Assembly (NCBI GenBank): GCA_019448385.1 | Contig: JAGTXO010000019.1 | Span: forward strand, 345,001-409,000 | Origin: Diacronema lutheri | Taxonomy: Eukaryota > Haptophyta > Pavlovophyceae > Pavlovales > Pavlovaceae | DNA: 64,000 nt | Direction: 5' to 3' | Part shown: positions 55,150 to 64,000 of the stretch, in pieces | How positions within the stretch are numbered: the first letter of the stretch is position 1 | Layout: each line of letters starts with the position of its first letter | The notes under the pieces: model-generated | Database searches by the model: none | Told to the model about the DNA's origin: nothing | Seen by the model: the letters and a program-made list of their open reading frames with translations, nothing else | Position numbers and translations under genes: made by a program

Positions 55150-56720
55150 CGCTGACCGCGCGGAGCACCTCTTTGAAGACGACGGTGCGCGTCACATGGT
55201 CCGGGCCAAGCGCAAAGCGGATGCGCGACGCGTGCCCGACGCGCGAAGCGGCCACGTAGAGCTGGCCGTGCGTGAAGCACGGCTCGGCGAGCCACACGCC
55301 CGCGCACCCGAGCGCTTGACCCTGCGCCTTGTTACGCCGGCCGCACCGGGAACTGGCGGTGCAGCCATGCAAACGCGAACGTGCCCTCGTCGGGCGAGTG
55401 GTGGTCGATGCGCGCGATGAGCACGGTGCTGTCGCGCCCGGCGGCCGCGCCGGGGCGCGCGCACTCGAGCAGCCGGCCGCCGGCGCGCACGCCGCGCACG
55501 ACCAGCCGCGTGCCGCTGCACAGCCCCTCGCCGAGCGAGAGGAGGCGAGTGGCTACGAGCTCCGCCGGGTAGGCCGAGACGCCTCGGGCAGCTGCACGGG
55601 ATCGAGCGGGAATGCGCCGGGCATGGCCCCCGCAGGCGGCACCGCCGCGGGAAAGGCGCCGTCGCCGAGGCTGCGCGGCAGCTTCGCCCACTCGCCCGCG
55701 CCGAGCGCGTCGCCCGTGTCGCGCGCCGCGTTCGAGGCGCGAGAGTTCTCGACCAAGGCGTACGGCCGATCGTGCTGCCACGATGCCGAGTACTCGAGGC
55801 AGGAGCGCACGATCTGCGCGCGCGAGCCGCGCCGCACCACCGGCAAGCACTGGCAAAAGTCGCCGGCGAGCAGCAACGTCTTGCCGCCGAAGCGCTCGTC
55901 GACGCCCGTCACGTCGCGCAAACACCGATCGAGCGAGTCGAGGCGGCCCCGCTTCTGCATCGGCGCCTCGTCCCCCACGATCATTCGCCGCGGCGGCCAC
56001 GGAGCGCCCGCGCTCGGAGCGCGGCACGCCATTGAACGGCTTGCCCGTCCGAGTCGGCGCCGACGGGCACCTTGAAGGTCGAGTGGAAGGTGCGGCCGTC
56101 GGGCAGCAGCGTGGCGGCGACGCCCGAGGACGCGCACACGACGACCGCGTGCCCATCCGCGCGCACGGCGGCGATGATGGCGCGCTCGACGAACGTCTTG
56201 CCCGTGCCGCCCGGCGCGTCGCAAAAGTGCAGCCGGTCGCCCACGCCGCGCAGCGCCGAGTCGACGACCGCGCCGTGGAGCGCGCGCTGCTGGCCGGTCT
56301 CGGCCATCGCCGCGCGCGCCGCCGCCGCGCTCGCAGCCTGCTCGGCGCGATCGTAGCCCTGCGCGCGCGCGAGCTCGCGCCCGCCCGGCCCGGCCGGCGC
56401 GCGCGCCGTGCGCAGACCGGCCACCGCCGCGAGCGCCGCCGCGCGCTCGCGCTCGTCGGGCACGTACAGCCCCGTGGAGTCGAACGTGTCGGCCCAGGCG
56501 GCCACGCTGTACGAGGCGAAGGCGTCCGAGCCGGGCTGCGGCCGCTGCTCGGCGCGCTTCGGGAGCATGACCCCGCACACGTTCCACTTGGTGCCAAACA
56601 TCGAGCCCGTGAGCCCCGTGTAGACGCAGTCGAGCTGCGTGGCGATGGCGCAGACGTCCTCGTGCCGGATCTCGTCGACCGGTTCGCCATCCGTGGCGTC
56701 CAGGATGGCGACTGCGCCCG
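55150..56720 (-). pseudogene. Decayed Pif1-like helicase
   Basis: Pif1 motifs are readable in order but in several frames. Frame 1 (to about 56050) has DEIRHEDVCAIATQLDCVYT, the Walker A motif DAPGGTGKTFV and CASSGVAATLL. A +1 shift near 56053 gives KPFNGVPRSERG. Another shift near 55988 gives the Walker B region MIVGDEAPM and LLAGDFCQCLPVV. Near 55570 the frame changes again to YPAELVA...CSGTRLVVRG. At about 55325 the segment normally linking FPVRLAFAMTI to NKAQGQ is missing: FPVRPA is followed by a stop, and NKAQGQ...CFTHGQLYVAASRVG continues in another frame. Shifts without splice sites plus a lost motif mean it cannot encode an active helicase. Pif1-type helicases are typical of Helitrons and large viruses. 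Confidence 0.85.
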
Positions 56721-56871
56721 GGCCGTGACGCCGCGGCGTCGTTCGGCTGCGTCACGGAGGAGCGCCATCCGTGCGCCACGGAGGAGCGGCAGGACCACGA
56801 CGCGGCGTGACGCTGGACGACGCCATGCTGTCGAGGCGCCATGCTGTCGAGCCGCCATGCTCCGAGGCGCC

Positions 56872-57184
56872 GCCGCTTTCTAAAAGGGTGTAGGGTGTAG
56901 GGTGTAGGATGCAAAACAAGCCCTCCCCACATTTGGGCCCGACGTCATTCCTTCTTTCGTCACAGCGTCATTCCTTCTCCCCCCTATGGGACTTTCATAA
57001 CCGTACGTATCCTACACCCTACACTATGCAAATACCTAGAGAATAGATACATCCTACACTAAGTAAAGGTACTCGTATGTGAGTAACGTCACGGCTTCGA
57101 AGAAGGAATGACGTCGGGCCCAAATGTGGGGAGGGCTTGTTTTGCATCCTACACCCTACACCCTACACCCTTTTAGAAAGCGGC
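56872..57184. mobile_element. Foldback element / MITE with perfect 85-bp inverted repeats
   Basis: The arms at 56872-56956 and 57100-57184 are exact reverse complements over 85 bp, separated by 143 bp. Each arm contains three copies of gggtgta or its complement near its outer end. The interior is AT-rich and repeats parts of the arms (cgtcattccttct; cctacaccctacact). No open frame with protein content is inside. Its base composition is unlike the surroundings. A target-site duplication is not clear; only GCC flanks both sides. Confidence 0.9.
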
Positions 57185-57602
57185 GCCGAAGGTGGGAGGA
57201 TGCCACCCGTATGCGCGCGTTTGAACGTGCGCGGACGGCCGTTGGCTTCGCGCCCTTTCGCCCACGGTTTGCGCGCCAACGGACCAGTCCTCCGCGGGCG
57301 CCGCGCATCGTCTCAGGGGCGGTCGGTGTGGTACGCCGCGCGCATCGTCAGCGCCGCGGCGTCGAGCTCGGCGAGCGAGGGCGCGTACGTGACGCCGCTC
57401 AGCACCTCGTCCGCGCCCGCCCTCGTCGCGCTCGCCGCCTCCGCAGTGCGCGCAGGCGGCTTCGTGACGGCACGCGAGGCCACGCCGCGCGCCGCAGGTG
57501 CCTTCGCGCGCTGCATCGTCTGTCTGCCGGTCCGACGCGCTCTGCTCTGAACGAACGGACGGCACGCCCGACGAGATCTCGTCGCGTGCACGCTCGCACA
57601 GC
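57185..57602. other. Flank between the foldback element and an eroded ORF
   Basis: 418 bp with no supported gene. Frames here are low-complexity shadows. It may contain the former promoter or first exon of the eroded plus-strand reading frame that follows. Confidence 0.3.
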
Positions 57603-58435
57603 ATGTACCCCCAGAACGTCTCCGAGCTGCTGCCCGACGAGATCTTCGGCGACGAGCTGCTCGTCGACCGGCACTACCGCGTGCGCATCCTTCAGCGCGT
57701 CGCCCGCCGCCGCGATGCGGCCGAGGCCAACTTTTGGCTCGACGGCGGGCCCGCCGACTCGGTCGTCGGCGCGTGCATGTGCGGCCGAATCTACGCGCTC
57801 AAGTGCATGGGCCGGCTCGTCCGCGGCGCCCGGATCCTCGCGCTGCTGCGCAAAAATGTGGCGCTCGCCACGTGCCGCGCACACCTCATGGGCCACATGC
57901 TCCAGCGCATCGTCGGCGACAGCGGCGTCGCGCGGCTGCTGCAGCTGGTTGCAGCTCGTTCGCGAGGATCACGACACGCTCAACGCCGAGCACCAGGCCT
58001 TGGAAGCACAGCATGACACCGGCCAAGTCATGCGACGGCATGTGCGCGCGCGCCGACGCGCTCTCCAAGGACCTCGCACGGGCGCACGAGCACGCTCACA
58101 AGCTCGATGGCTATCTGGTGTGGTGCAGCGAGCGCCTCGGTGAGAGTGACTCTTTCAACGGAGCGCTCGAGAACCTGAACACGCGGTGCAGCATGAGATG
58201 TGCTGGCTCCACGCCGAGATGTCGTCGCTCGTTGCGAGTTCGCCCGAGGCTTACGCGAACGACAGCGAGGCCACCGACTTCAAGGACCACGGCGTGTGCG
58301 TCGAGTTCGATGTCTTCAACCGCGACGGGGTCGAGGGCGCGCCCGTGCCCGCGACCGCGCCCACGAAGGCAGAGCCGGGCATCGAGTCCGAGTGCATCGC
58401 GCCCGCACAGGCAGAGCCGGGCAGCGAGTCCGAAG

Positions 58436-58468
<33 letters not shown>

Positions 58469-58500
58469 GGCAGAGCCGCGCACCGAGCCCAAGTGAGCCA
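57603..58500 (+). pseudogene. Eroded gene of unknown family
   Basis: A protein-like text is readable from ATG 57603 (MYPQNVSELLPDEIFGDEL, then YRVRILQRVARRRDAAEANF and ACMCGRIYALKCMGRLVRG) but changes frame several times. After GVARLLQ the text LVREDHDTLNAEHQALEAQH is in a second frame; a 10-nt duplication (ctggttgcag) explains the shift. CDGMCARADALSKDLARAHE continues in a third frame, and QHEMCWLHAEMSSL...FDVFNRDGVEG in the next. The Leu/Glu/His-rich middle looks like a coiled coil. The family is not recognised. Short introns are a less likely explanation, since no GTGCG/CAG pairs sit at the shifts. Confidence 0.5.
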
Positions 58501-59361
58501 ACGTGCCGCCGAACTCGCCCAAGCTCTCGTCGGTCGACAGTCAGGCCACCGAGTACAAGACCTCCTACGCGAACTCACGTGCTCGCCACCTGCAACGCCT
58601 CGAGTTTACGCACGCGTTCGAGTCTGTGCAGGCCGAGGTCGCTTAGCCAAAGCGCGCCAAGGTTCCGGCCACCGGCGCATCCAGCCGCTGGCTGCGCAAC
58701 ACGGCGGTGCGCAACACCCGCAGCTCGGCCAACGGCAAGTAGCGCGCCGGCGCAGCGCACGGTATGCCGCGGCGAGCTCAGTCGCGAAGAGTGTCCGACT
58801 GGCCGCGCCCTCCACGGGGTGCACGCGCACTCGGCGCGGTCCGGTCAGTCAGGGGGCCTCAGCTTGCGCGATGCCAGTTGCGAGCCCCCCCGGAATCCGC
58901 CATTCTATTCTACTAGGCGTAAATCACCCAAGCCCTTCCGGTCGCCCGCATTCCGGGGTCGGACCCTCCGTCGGCCCGGCTCGGGCCCTCCGTCCGCCGC
59001 GCCCGCTCGACCCCGAATTCTACTCCAAATCGGCCGGTCAGGAGGGTGTCTCGGTCCTAGGCTCGTCATAAGCCTCGCCCCGACCCCTCGAGCGCTCATT
59101 GGCTGGCTTTTAACCATTGATTGTACGACCCGGGTCGTACTCTCAGCCTTACACTGGCCGGACCAGCCCGGACCGCGCCGTATATAGATTAGGTGTGCGG
59201 AGGGGTTCGCGCTGATGCAAGCACGGCTGCAGCGCGCGAGCATGGCTGCCCGACGGGATCACAGCCACGCGCGAGGCCCGCAACTGCGCACCAGCCCGCA
59301 GCCGCGCGACGCCGGAAGCGACAGTGGCGCGCGCCCGTCCAGCCTGCGGCGGCGGCGCGCG
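58501..59361. other. Intergenic region with palindrome
   Basis: 861 bp without a supported gene, less GC-rich than the rest and with runs such as attctattctac. A perfect 18-bp palindrome, gtacgacccgggtcgtac, lies at 59123-59140. A 24-bp stretch at 59166-59189 ending in tatatagat is shared with 10765-10788. The lipoxygenase gene ends at 59362 on the other strand. Confidence 0.45.
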
Positions 59362-61822
59362 TCAGATGGCGACCGAGCCGGGCACCTGCGCGGGCAGGAG
59401 CACCTCGTACTTGAGCGACGAGCCGTGGGTCGTGCCCTCGGCGTTGCGCTCGCCGTCGACCTGCACGAGCGCCATCTTGTCGGTGAAGGCCTTGACGGCG
59501 TCGAGGCCCGGCCCGCTGGTCCACAGCTCCTGGTAGCGCTCGCCAGGGGGCGGCAGCAGGTTGAGCTTGTCCGAGCCGTACTGCGAGAGGATCCAGACGG
59601 TCGCCGCTTGCCCGACCGACGCGCTGCGCGTGGTCGAGTAGGCGAGCACGTCGTCGCTTGTCGAGACGACGCCCTTGGCGGGCGGCAGCTTGTGCGCCCA
59701 GAGCGGCGCGTTGGGGCCGAAGGCCATCTGCGAGTACTGCAAAAAGTTGACCGCAGCATGCCGGCCGGACGCAACCCAGATGACGGTCGTCAGGAGCTCG
59801 ATGAGCTCGGCGCGGCTCTGGAAGTTGCTCGAGCGGAAGTGCCCGAGCGGGAAGCCATCTGTCTGCAGCTCGGAAAGCCACGCCTGCAGCTCATTGTCAT
59901 CGAGCACGTCGCGCTCTGACGTGTAGAAGGCGAGGACCGTCTGCGAGACGAGCGCCTGCTCGGCGGGTGGCACGCGCGCGCGGCGGCGGCGGCGAAGCAG
60001 CGTGTGAGCCGTCAGGCCGCCGCCGCTGAAGGCGCGGCGGGGCGGCAAGACGCGCGCGCGCGGCCGCGCGCAGCTAGGCCGCCGGCGCGCGCGCACGTTG
60101 ATCTGATCCCAGATTGGGAGGGCAAAGTCGCGGTACGGGTAGTCGCCTTCCTTGAGCGCGCACTGCTCGGGCATCAGCCCGGCGGCACGCAGCTTGCGCG
60201 GCACGTGCTGGTGGAGCGGGCCGTACTGCGCGTACTGGTCGGCCATCATCTTGAGGAAGCCTTGCTTGCTACCGGCGAGGGTGGAGACCGTGTCGAAGAC
60301 GCCGCCGGGCGAGATGAGCGCCTGGCGCGCGAGGAAGTTGATCAGGATCGTTGAGCGCAGGTGCGGGTAGAGCAGCTTGTAGATTGGGTGGCGCACCGAC
60401 AGGCAGCGGCGCGCGGCGACGGCGTACGGCTCGGAGCGCAAGTGGCAATCGAGCGCGTGCACGACGGCCTCGTGCTGGTTGCTCAGCGCGAAGCGCGCGT
60501 ACGTCTTCGCGAGCAGCCAGTCCGCCGGCGTGTCCTCCTCGGGCGAGTACCACTGCGTGCGGCTCGCGCCCGTCTCGTCCGTCCAGTTGAGCTTGATGCC
60601 CACGAACGAGAGCAGCTTGGACGCTGGCAGCTTCACCGTCACGATCATCGCGCCGACGGCCGGCCCCTGCGCGAGCGGCTGGTACTCGGCGACGAATGAG
60701 ACGTCCGAGAGGAACAGGCTCTTCTGGCGCAGCAGCTCGCCGACGGACAGGCCGCTCGGCAGCCGCTGCGTCGCGCACAGCGCGCCGACCGACGCACCGA
60801 GGTGCGGCGCGAGCGCAATCGGCACGGAGCGCATGAGCACCATCGAGTCTGGGTACACGCCCTGCACCAGCTGCGCGGCGAACTCTCGGTCGTCCTGCCA
60901 CGCCTCGACCGAGCGGCGCGACGTCCACAGGAGCGGCGCCTTGAGCGGCGTGAAGAGCCACGTGTTCGTCACCTCCTCCGACGAGCGCCACGTCTCGTGC
61001 AGCGCCTCCTTGCTCGCGAGATGCGCCTCGAAGCTGGCGATCGCGCTGGTCACGCCCGCCTTGTAAAAGTCGAGCGTCTTTTGAGCGCCAAAGTACTCGT
61101 TGACGGGCACGAACTCCTGCTGCTTGCCCGAGAAGCCGAGGAGCGGCACGCCATTGGTCGACGTCCGCCCAAACCAGCACGCGGACGGGAGCGCCGCGTC
61201 CTGCTGCGCGCCCCACGCCTCGTTGGTGAAGCCGGTCTCGCGCGTGTACAGCTGCCAGCGCCACTCCTTGCTCGTCACGTCGAGCGCCTCGCGTCGCGCG
61301 AGCCGGACGCGCTCCGAGTCCTTGTGCGGTAGGGACGCCATGCCCTCGAAAACGCGCGTCCAAAACTGATTGACGCCAAGCTTGTAGTAGGCGGGGAAGA
61401 TCCATTCGCTTCCGCCGCTCGGCCGCACGCTTGCGCTGAGCGAGCGCACCTTGAGCCAGTGCACGTAGAAGACCGACTTGCTGTTCTCGGGTACCTGCAG
61501 GTCGATCCACTTGAGGTCTTGCGAGCTGCCAAGCCGGTCAGCCGGGATGCGGAACGTGAGCTCGTAGATGTTGCTCGCGACGCGCAGCTCGGGGTGCTCG
61601 TCGTAGAGCGCGATGACTGACGAGCCCTTGAGGCCAGTGCGCTCGGGCACCTGCTGCAGATCGAGCTCATTGCGGCCGATCACGCGACCGCCCCACCACG
61701 TGCCGACCACCCAAAGCCGGCGTGGCGCCCCCATCGCGCCCGTGTCGCCGAAGACCTGCACGGCAGCAGCGGCGGCGCGCGCGAGCGGCAGTGTGTGTGT
61801 GCGCGCGTGTGTGTGTGGTGGG

Positions 61823-61897
<75 letters not shown>

Positions 61898-62667
61898 GGG
61901 GGAACAGTCGAACGCAAGGCGACGGCGCACGCGCGCGCGCGCGTGGAGAGCCGGCTGGAGTGCGTGCTGGCGGCAAGCAAATGAGCGCAACGCACCTGCA
62001 CGGTCGGGATGATCTTCTGGCCGCAGCAGCACGCCTTGAGGGTCTGCGCGAGCGCGGAGATGTCGGTGTTGGGCAAGTACTCGTACACCATCGTCACCTC
62101 GTACCCGTCCGGGAAAAGGCAGCACGAGACGAGCTTGTCGATCAGCCGGAGCAGCCGGGCAAGAACGAAGCGGAGGAACAGAAAGACGACGAGCAGGCTG
62201 GCGTAGCTTGCCCCCTCGATCAGGTAGTAGGGCGCACGGCTGTTGCTCGGGTTGATCATCGCGCACGCCGCGAGCGCCGCGCTGATGAGCGCGAGCCCGA
62301 AGAGCGTGATCGTCGTCCGACGCTTACTCGCGCCAAAGTAGGCCATGCTCACGCTCGACTGGCCACCGATCGCTTCGAGCGCGCGGTAGCGCTCCGGCCG
62401 GCAGCGCTGCCACAAGCCAACGAGCGCGTGCACGACGAGAAAGAACACAAGTGCGACGGCGAGCGCGGCCGCGCCGAGCTCGAGCTGGTCGGCGAGCTGC
62501 ACGCTGGCTGTCGCATCCGACGAGCTCGCCAGCACACCGGCGAGCGGAGCGAGCGCGGGGCGCGGCGAGAGCGGCGGCGACACCGCGCGAGTAAGGCTCG
62601 GCGAAAGGGATGCCGACGGCACCGGAAAAGGCGACGCCGGCGGCGGAGACGAGGCCGGTGTGCTCAT
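59362..62667 (-). CDS. Membrane-anchored lipoxygenase
   Basis: Three exons, 62667-61996, 61755-60097 and 59955-59362, all phase 0 with GTGCG donors and CAG acceptors, encode 974 residues. The catalytic domain has the iron-ligand pattern of lipoxygenases: H657 and H662 in VVHALDCHLRSEPY, the block LSVRHPIYKLLYPHLRSTIL, H843 and N847 in WVASGRHAAVNFLQY, and the C-terminal isoleucine (PGSVAI, I974). It would add O2 to polyunsaturated fatty acids to give hydroperoxides (oxylipin synthesis). Unusually, the N-terminus has a Ser/Pro-rich stretch and then three or four hydrophobic segments (AAALAVALVFFLVVHALVGL, TITLFGLALISAALAACAMI, YASLLVVFLFLRFVLARLL), so the enzyme is probably embedded in a membrane. 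No typical PLAT domain is recognised, though a beta-rich part follows intron 1. ATG 62667 is the first in frame. Confidence 0.9.
61824..61892. repeat. 69-bp G homopolymer in a lipoxygenase intron
   Basis: An uninterrupted run of 69 G on the plus strand (C on the transcript), preceded by a (gt)n tract. It lies in intron 1 of the lipoxygenase gene, just upstream of the 3' splice site, where it acts as an extreme polypyrimidine tract. The true length is probably uncertain because of sequencing limits. Confidence 0.9.
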
Positions 62668-64000
62668 CCTCAAGGGTGACTACGCGGCGGCAGAGATCGC
62701 GGCGCGGCGCGGCGAGTACTAGCGATTGTATTCAACGGTGGAACGGCGCACGAATGTTGAGCGCCGCGGCGGCCCGGACTCCCGTCCGACTTGATTGAGT
62801 GTGGGCACGCAGAAAAGCGTTTTAAGCGTTTATGGTAATACCGTGTATGTGGCGTGCCCAGATACAGTGAGTACTCCATAGTGAATATATACTAACGACG
62901 CTTCCGACGGGTCAGGAAGTGCGGGGTCAGGAAGTGCGCAGCGAGGCGCCAGGCGAAGCAGGCCCAAAGGCCCACACGCGCCTAGCCACCGCGCGCCGCC
63001 GCCCGCGCGCCGCCGCACCGGTGTCCGCCGTCAACCACACCACCGGCCGACCCGCACGCGCACGCCGAGGCCCGAAGATCGTCGACGACGACCGCCACCC
63101 CCGAGCCGCCGCCTGCCACGTCGCCAAGCCGCCCGCCGATAGTGAATACGATAAGGGGGCGCTGCCCTGGGGCTGGAGACCCCGCCGGGGGGCGGGGGGC
63201 CGTTTTTCCTTAATGCCGGACTAAAGAATGCACGGAGTCGAGGCTTGTGAGCGACCGAGGCTTGAGGGCCTGCCGGCCGGGTTTGAGGCTGCGACACGTT
63301 TGGCCGTCTCGGCGTGTGGCAGTGACGACGGCCGGCGGCCGGTGGAGGACCACGCCGAAGTGGCGGACCGGGTGTGAGGCGAGGGCGGGCGGTTGGTGCA
63401 GGGGAAGGCGCGTGGAGGCGGATATGCGTAGCGTCGAGGCAGTGGCGGTGTGAGGGGCGGCGCGCGCATGGCGGCCGCGCCGCGGTCGGTCCGACGGCGC
63501 GAGCTGCGGCGTGATCGCGGACGGTGGTGGCGCGCATCGGCTAGCATCCCTCGGGCAGCGCGAGTGGCCGGCAAGCGGGCCGGCGGCGGCGGCGGCGTTC
63601 GCGACGTTGGCGGTGACGGGCTCGTCGTGGCCGAGGACGTCATACACGCGCTTGGAGTCGTTGAAGTAAGCGAGGCGCCGGCGTGCGTGGTGCCAGGCGC
63701 GGCGCTGCCGGTCGTGTCTGTCGCGTCGTCTGCCGTGCCCAGAGTGCGCGCGCCGCCGCCGCGCGCAGCCACGTGCGCACCGGTCGGTGCCAGGCGTTGG
63801 CGCACGGCACGGCCACCCGTGCCGGCGGACGCGGCGGGAGCGTCCGCCGCGGAGCGACTGATGCCGGTGGCGGCAACCGTTGCGTTCAGCGTTGTGCCGT
63901 CCGTCGTGCGGCGGGCGCCGCCGAGCGCGAGCGGGCCACCGCCGGCGTGCGCGTTGAGAACCGGGTGGCTCGCCGGACGAACAGCACGCACGAGTCCGGG
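62668..64000. other. Upstream flank of the lipoxygenase gene to the window end
   Basis: 62700-62930 is AT-richer and likely holds the lipoxygenase promoter (for example agcgttttaagcgttt near 62815). From 63200 on, the minus strand has a readable stretch at about 63680-63540 (AYFNDSKRVYDVLGHDEPVT) with a different frame upstream (ATGISRSAADAPAASAGT...). This could be the end of an unknown gene entering from outside the window, but no family is recognised and frames do not connect cleanly. Confidence 0.3.

Larger units (their letters stand above)
37999..56720 (-). mobile_element. Composite Fanzor-bearing mobile element
   Basis: All recognisable modules between 38.0 and 56.7 kb read on the minus strand and are of mobile-element type: Pif1 helicase relic, USP-fold protease, Ulp1-like protease, YqaJ-like nuclease, chromodomain and Fanzor nuclease. 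The host genes on either side are ordinary. A second, broken copy of part of it lies at 1-1541, which shows that the sequence is dispersed. No HUH/Rep endonuclease, DDE transposase, integrase or reverse transcriptase was recognised, so the mobilisation class is open. Both ends are approximate. Confidence 0.7.

Noticed and set aside
55150-56720. Classification of the composite element as a Helitron
   Set aside because: Pif1 motifs fit, but no Rep/HUH endonuclease motif was seen and no CTRR end with hairpin was found. The Pif1 part is also decayed.
56881-56912. gggtgta repeats resembling telomeric DNA
   Set aside because: Only three units in each arm of a foldback element, in opposite orientations, and not the common TTAGGG-type sequence.
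63210-63991. A complete gene on the minus strand at the right edge
   Set aside because: Only short protein-like stretches in different frames are readable and no family is recognised.
1-64000. tRNA or rRNA genes
   Set aside because: No B-box-like ggttcgaatc on either strand with a matching acceptor stem and no rRNA core motifs were noticed. A tRNAscan or Infernal run would be needed to be certain.

Overview
The window is a very GC-rich nuclear segment of a eukaryotic alga, probably a haptophyte or another alga with a secondary plastid. Three things point there. Conserved eukaryotic genes (CCT7, RPL8/uL2, a USP22/Ubp8-type deubiquitinase, a BLOC1S1-like subunit) are split by short spliceosomal introns, most with GTGCG-type donors and CAG acceptors. 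One small protein starts with a signal peptide ending in an A-F-A-P bipartite plastid-targeting motif. Genes are packed tightly, often head to head with 40-120 bp between starts. The exact species cannot be fixed from sequence alone. Because of the GC content, long open frames without function occur on every strand; genes were called on domain content and consistent splice phases.

Layout: 1-1541 holds a broken copy of part of a large mobile element. From 1.7 to 37.6 kb is ordinary host sequence: sulfotransferase, ankyrin protein, homeobox factor, BLOC1S1-like protein, RING/PHD protein, MFS transporter, cyclin-Y-like protein, RlmI-like methyltransferase, CCT7, Senataxin/Sen1-like helicase, SAGA-type deubiquitinase, an eight-exon EF-hand protein, shikimate-kinase-like protein, RPL8, a plastid PDZ protein and a WS/DGAT-like acyltransferase. 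From 59.2 to 62.7 kb is a membrane-anchored lipoxygenase with all iron ligands present.

Between 38.0 and 56.7 kb lies a composite mobile element, all read on the minus strand. In transcription order it holds a decayed Pif1-type helicase, a USP-fold cysteine protease, and an uninterrupted frame of 4,087 codons. That frame carries an EQR repeat, a Ulp1-like cysteine protease, a YqaJ/lambda-exonuclease-like nuclease, a chromodomain and the N-terminal part of a Fanzor (eukaryotic TnpB-like) nuclease. A 130-bp phase-0 intron joins it to a second frame with the complete RuvC-like core (D, E, D) and a zinc ribbon. Phase-compatible splice sites also connect the USP exons to the giant frame, so one gene may encode a protein of about 4,900 residues (USP - Ulp1 - YqaJ - chromodomain - Fanzor). 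This is the most unusual object in the window. A 313-bp foldback element with perfect 85-bp inverted repeats lies next to the Pif1 relic.
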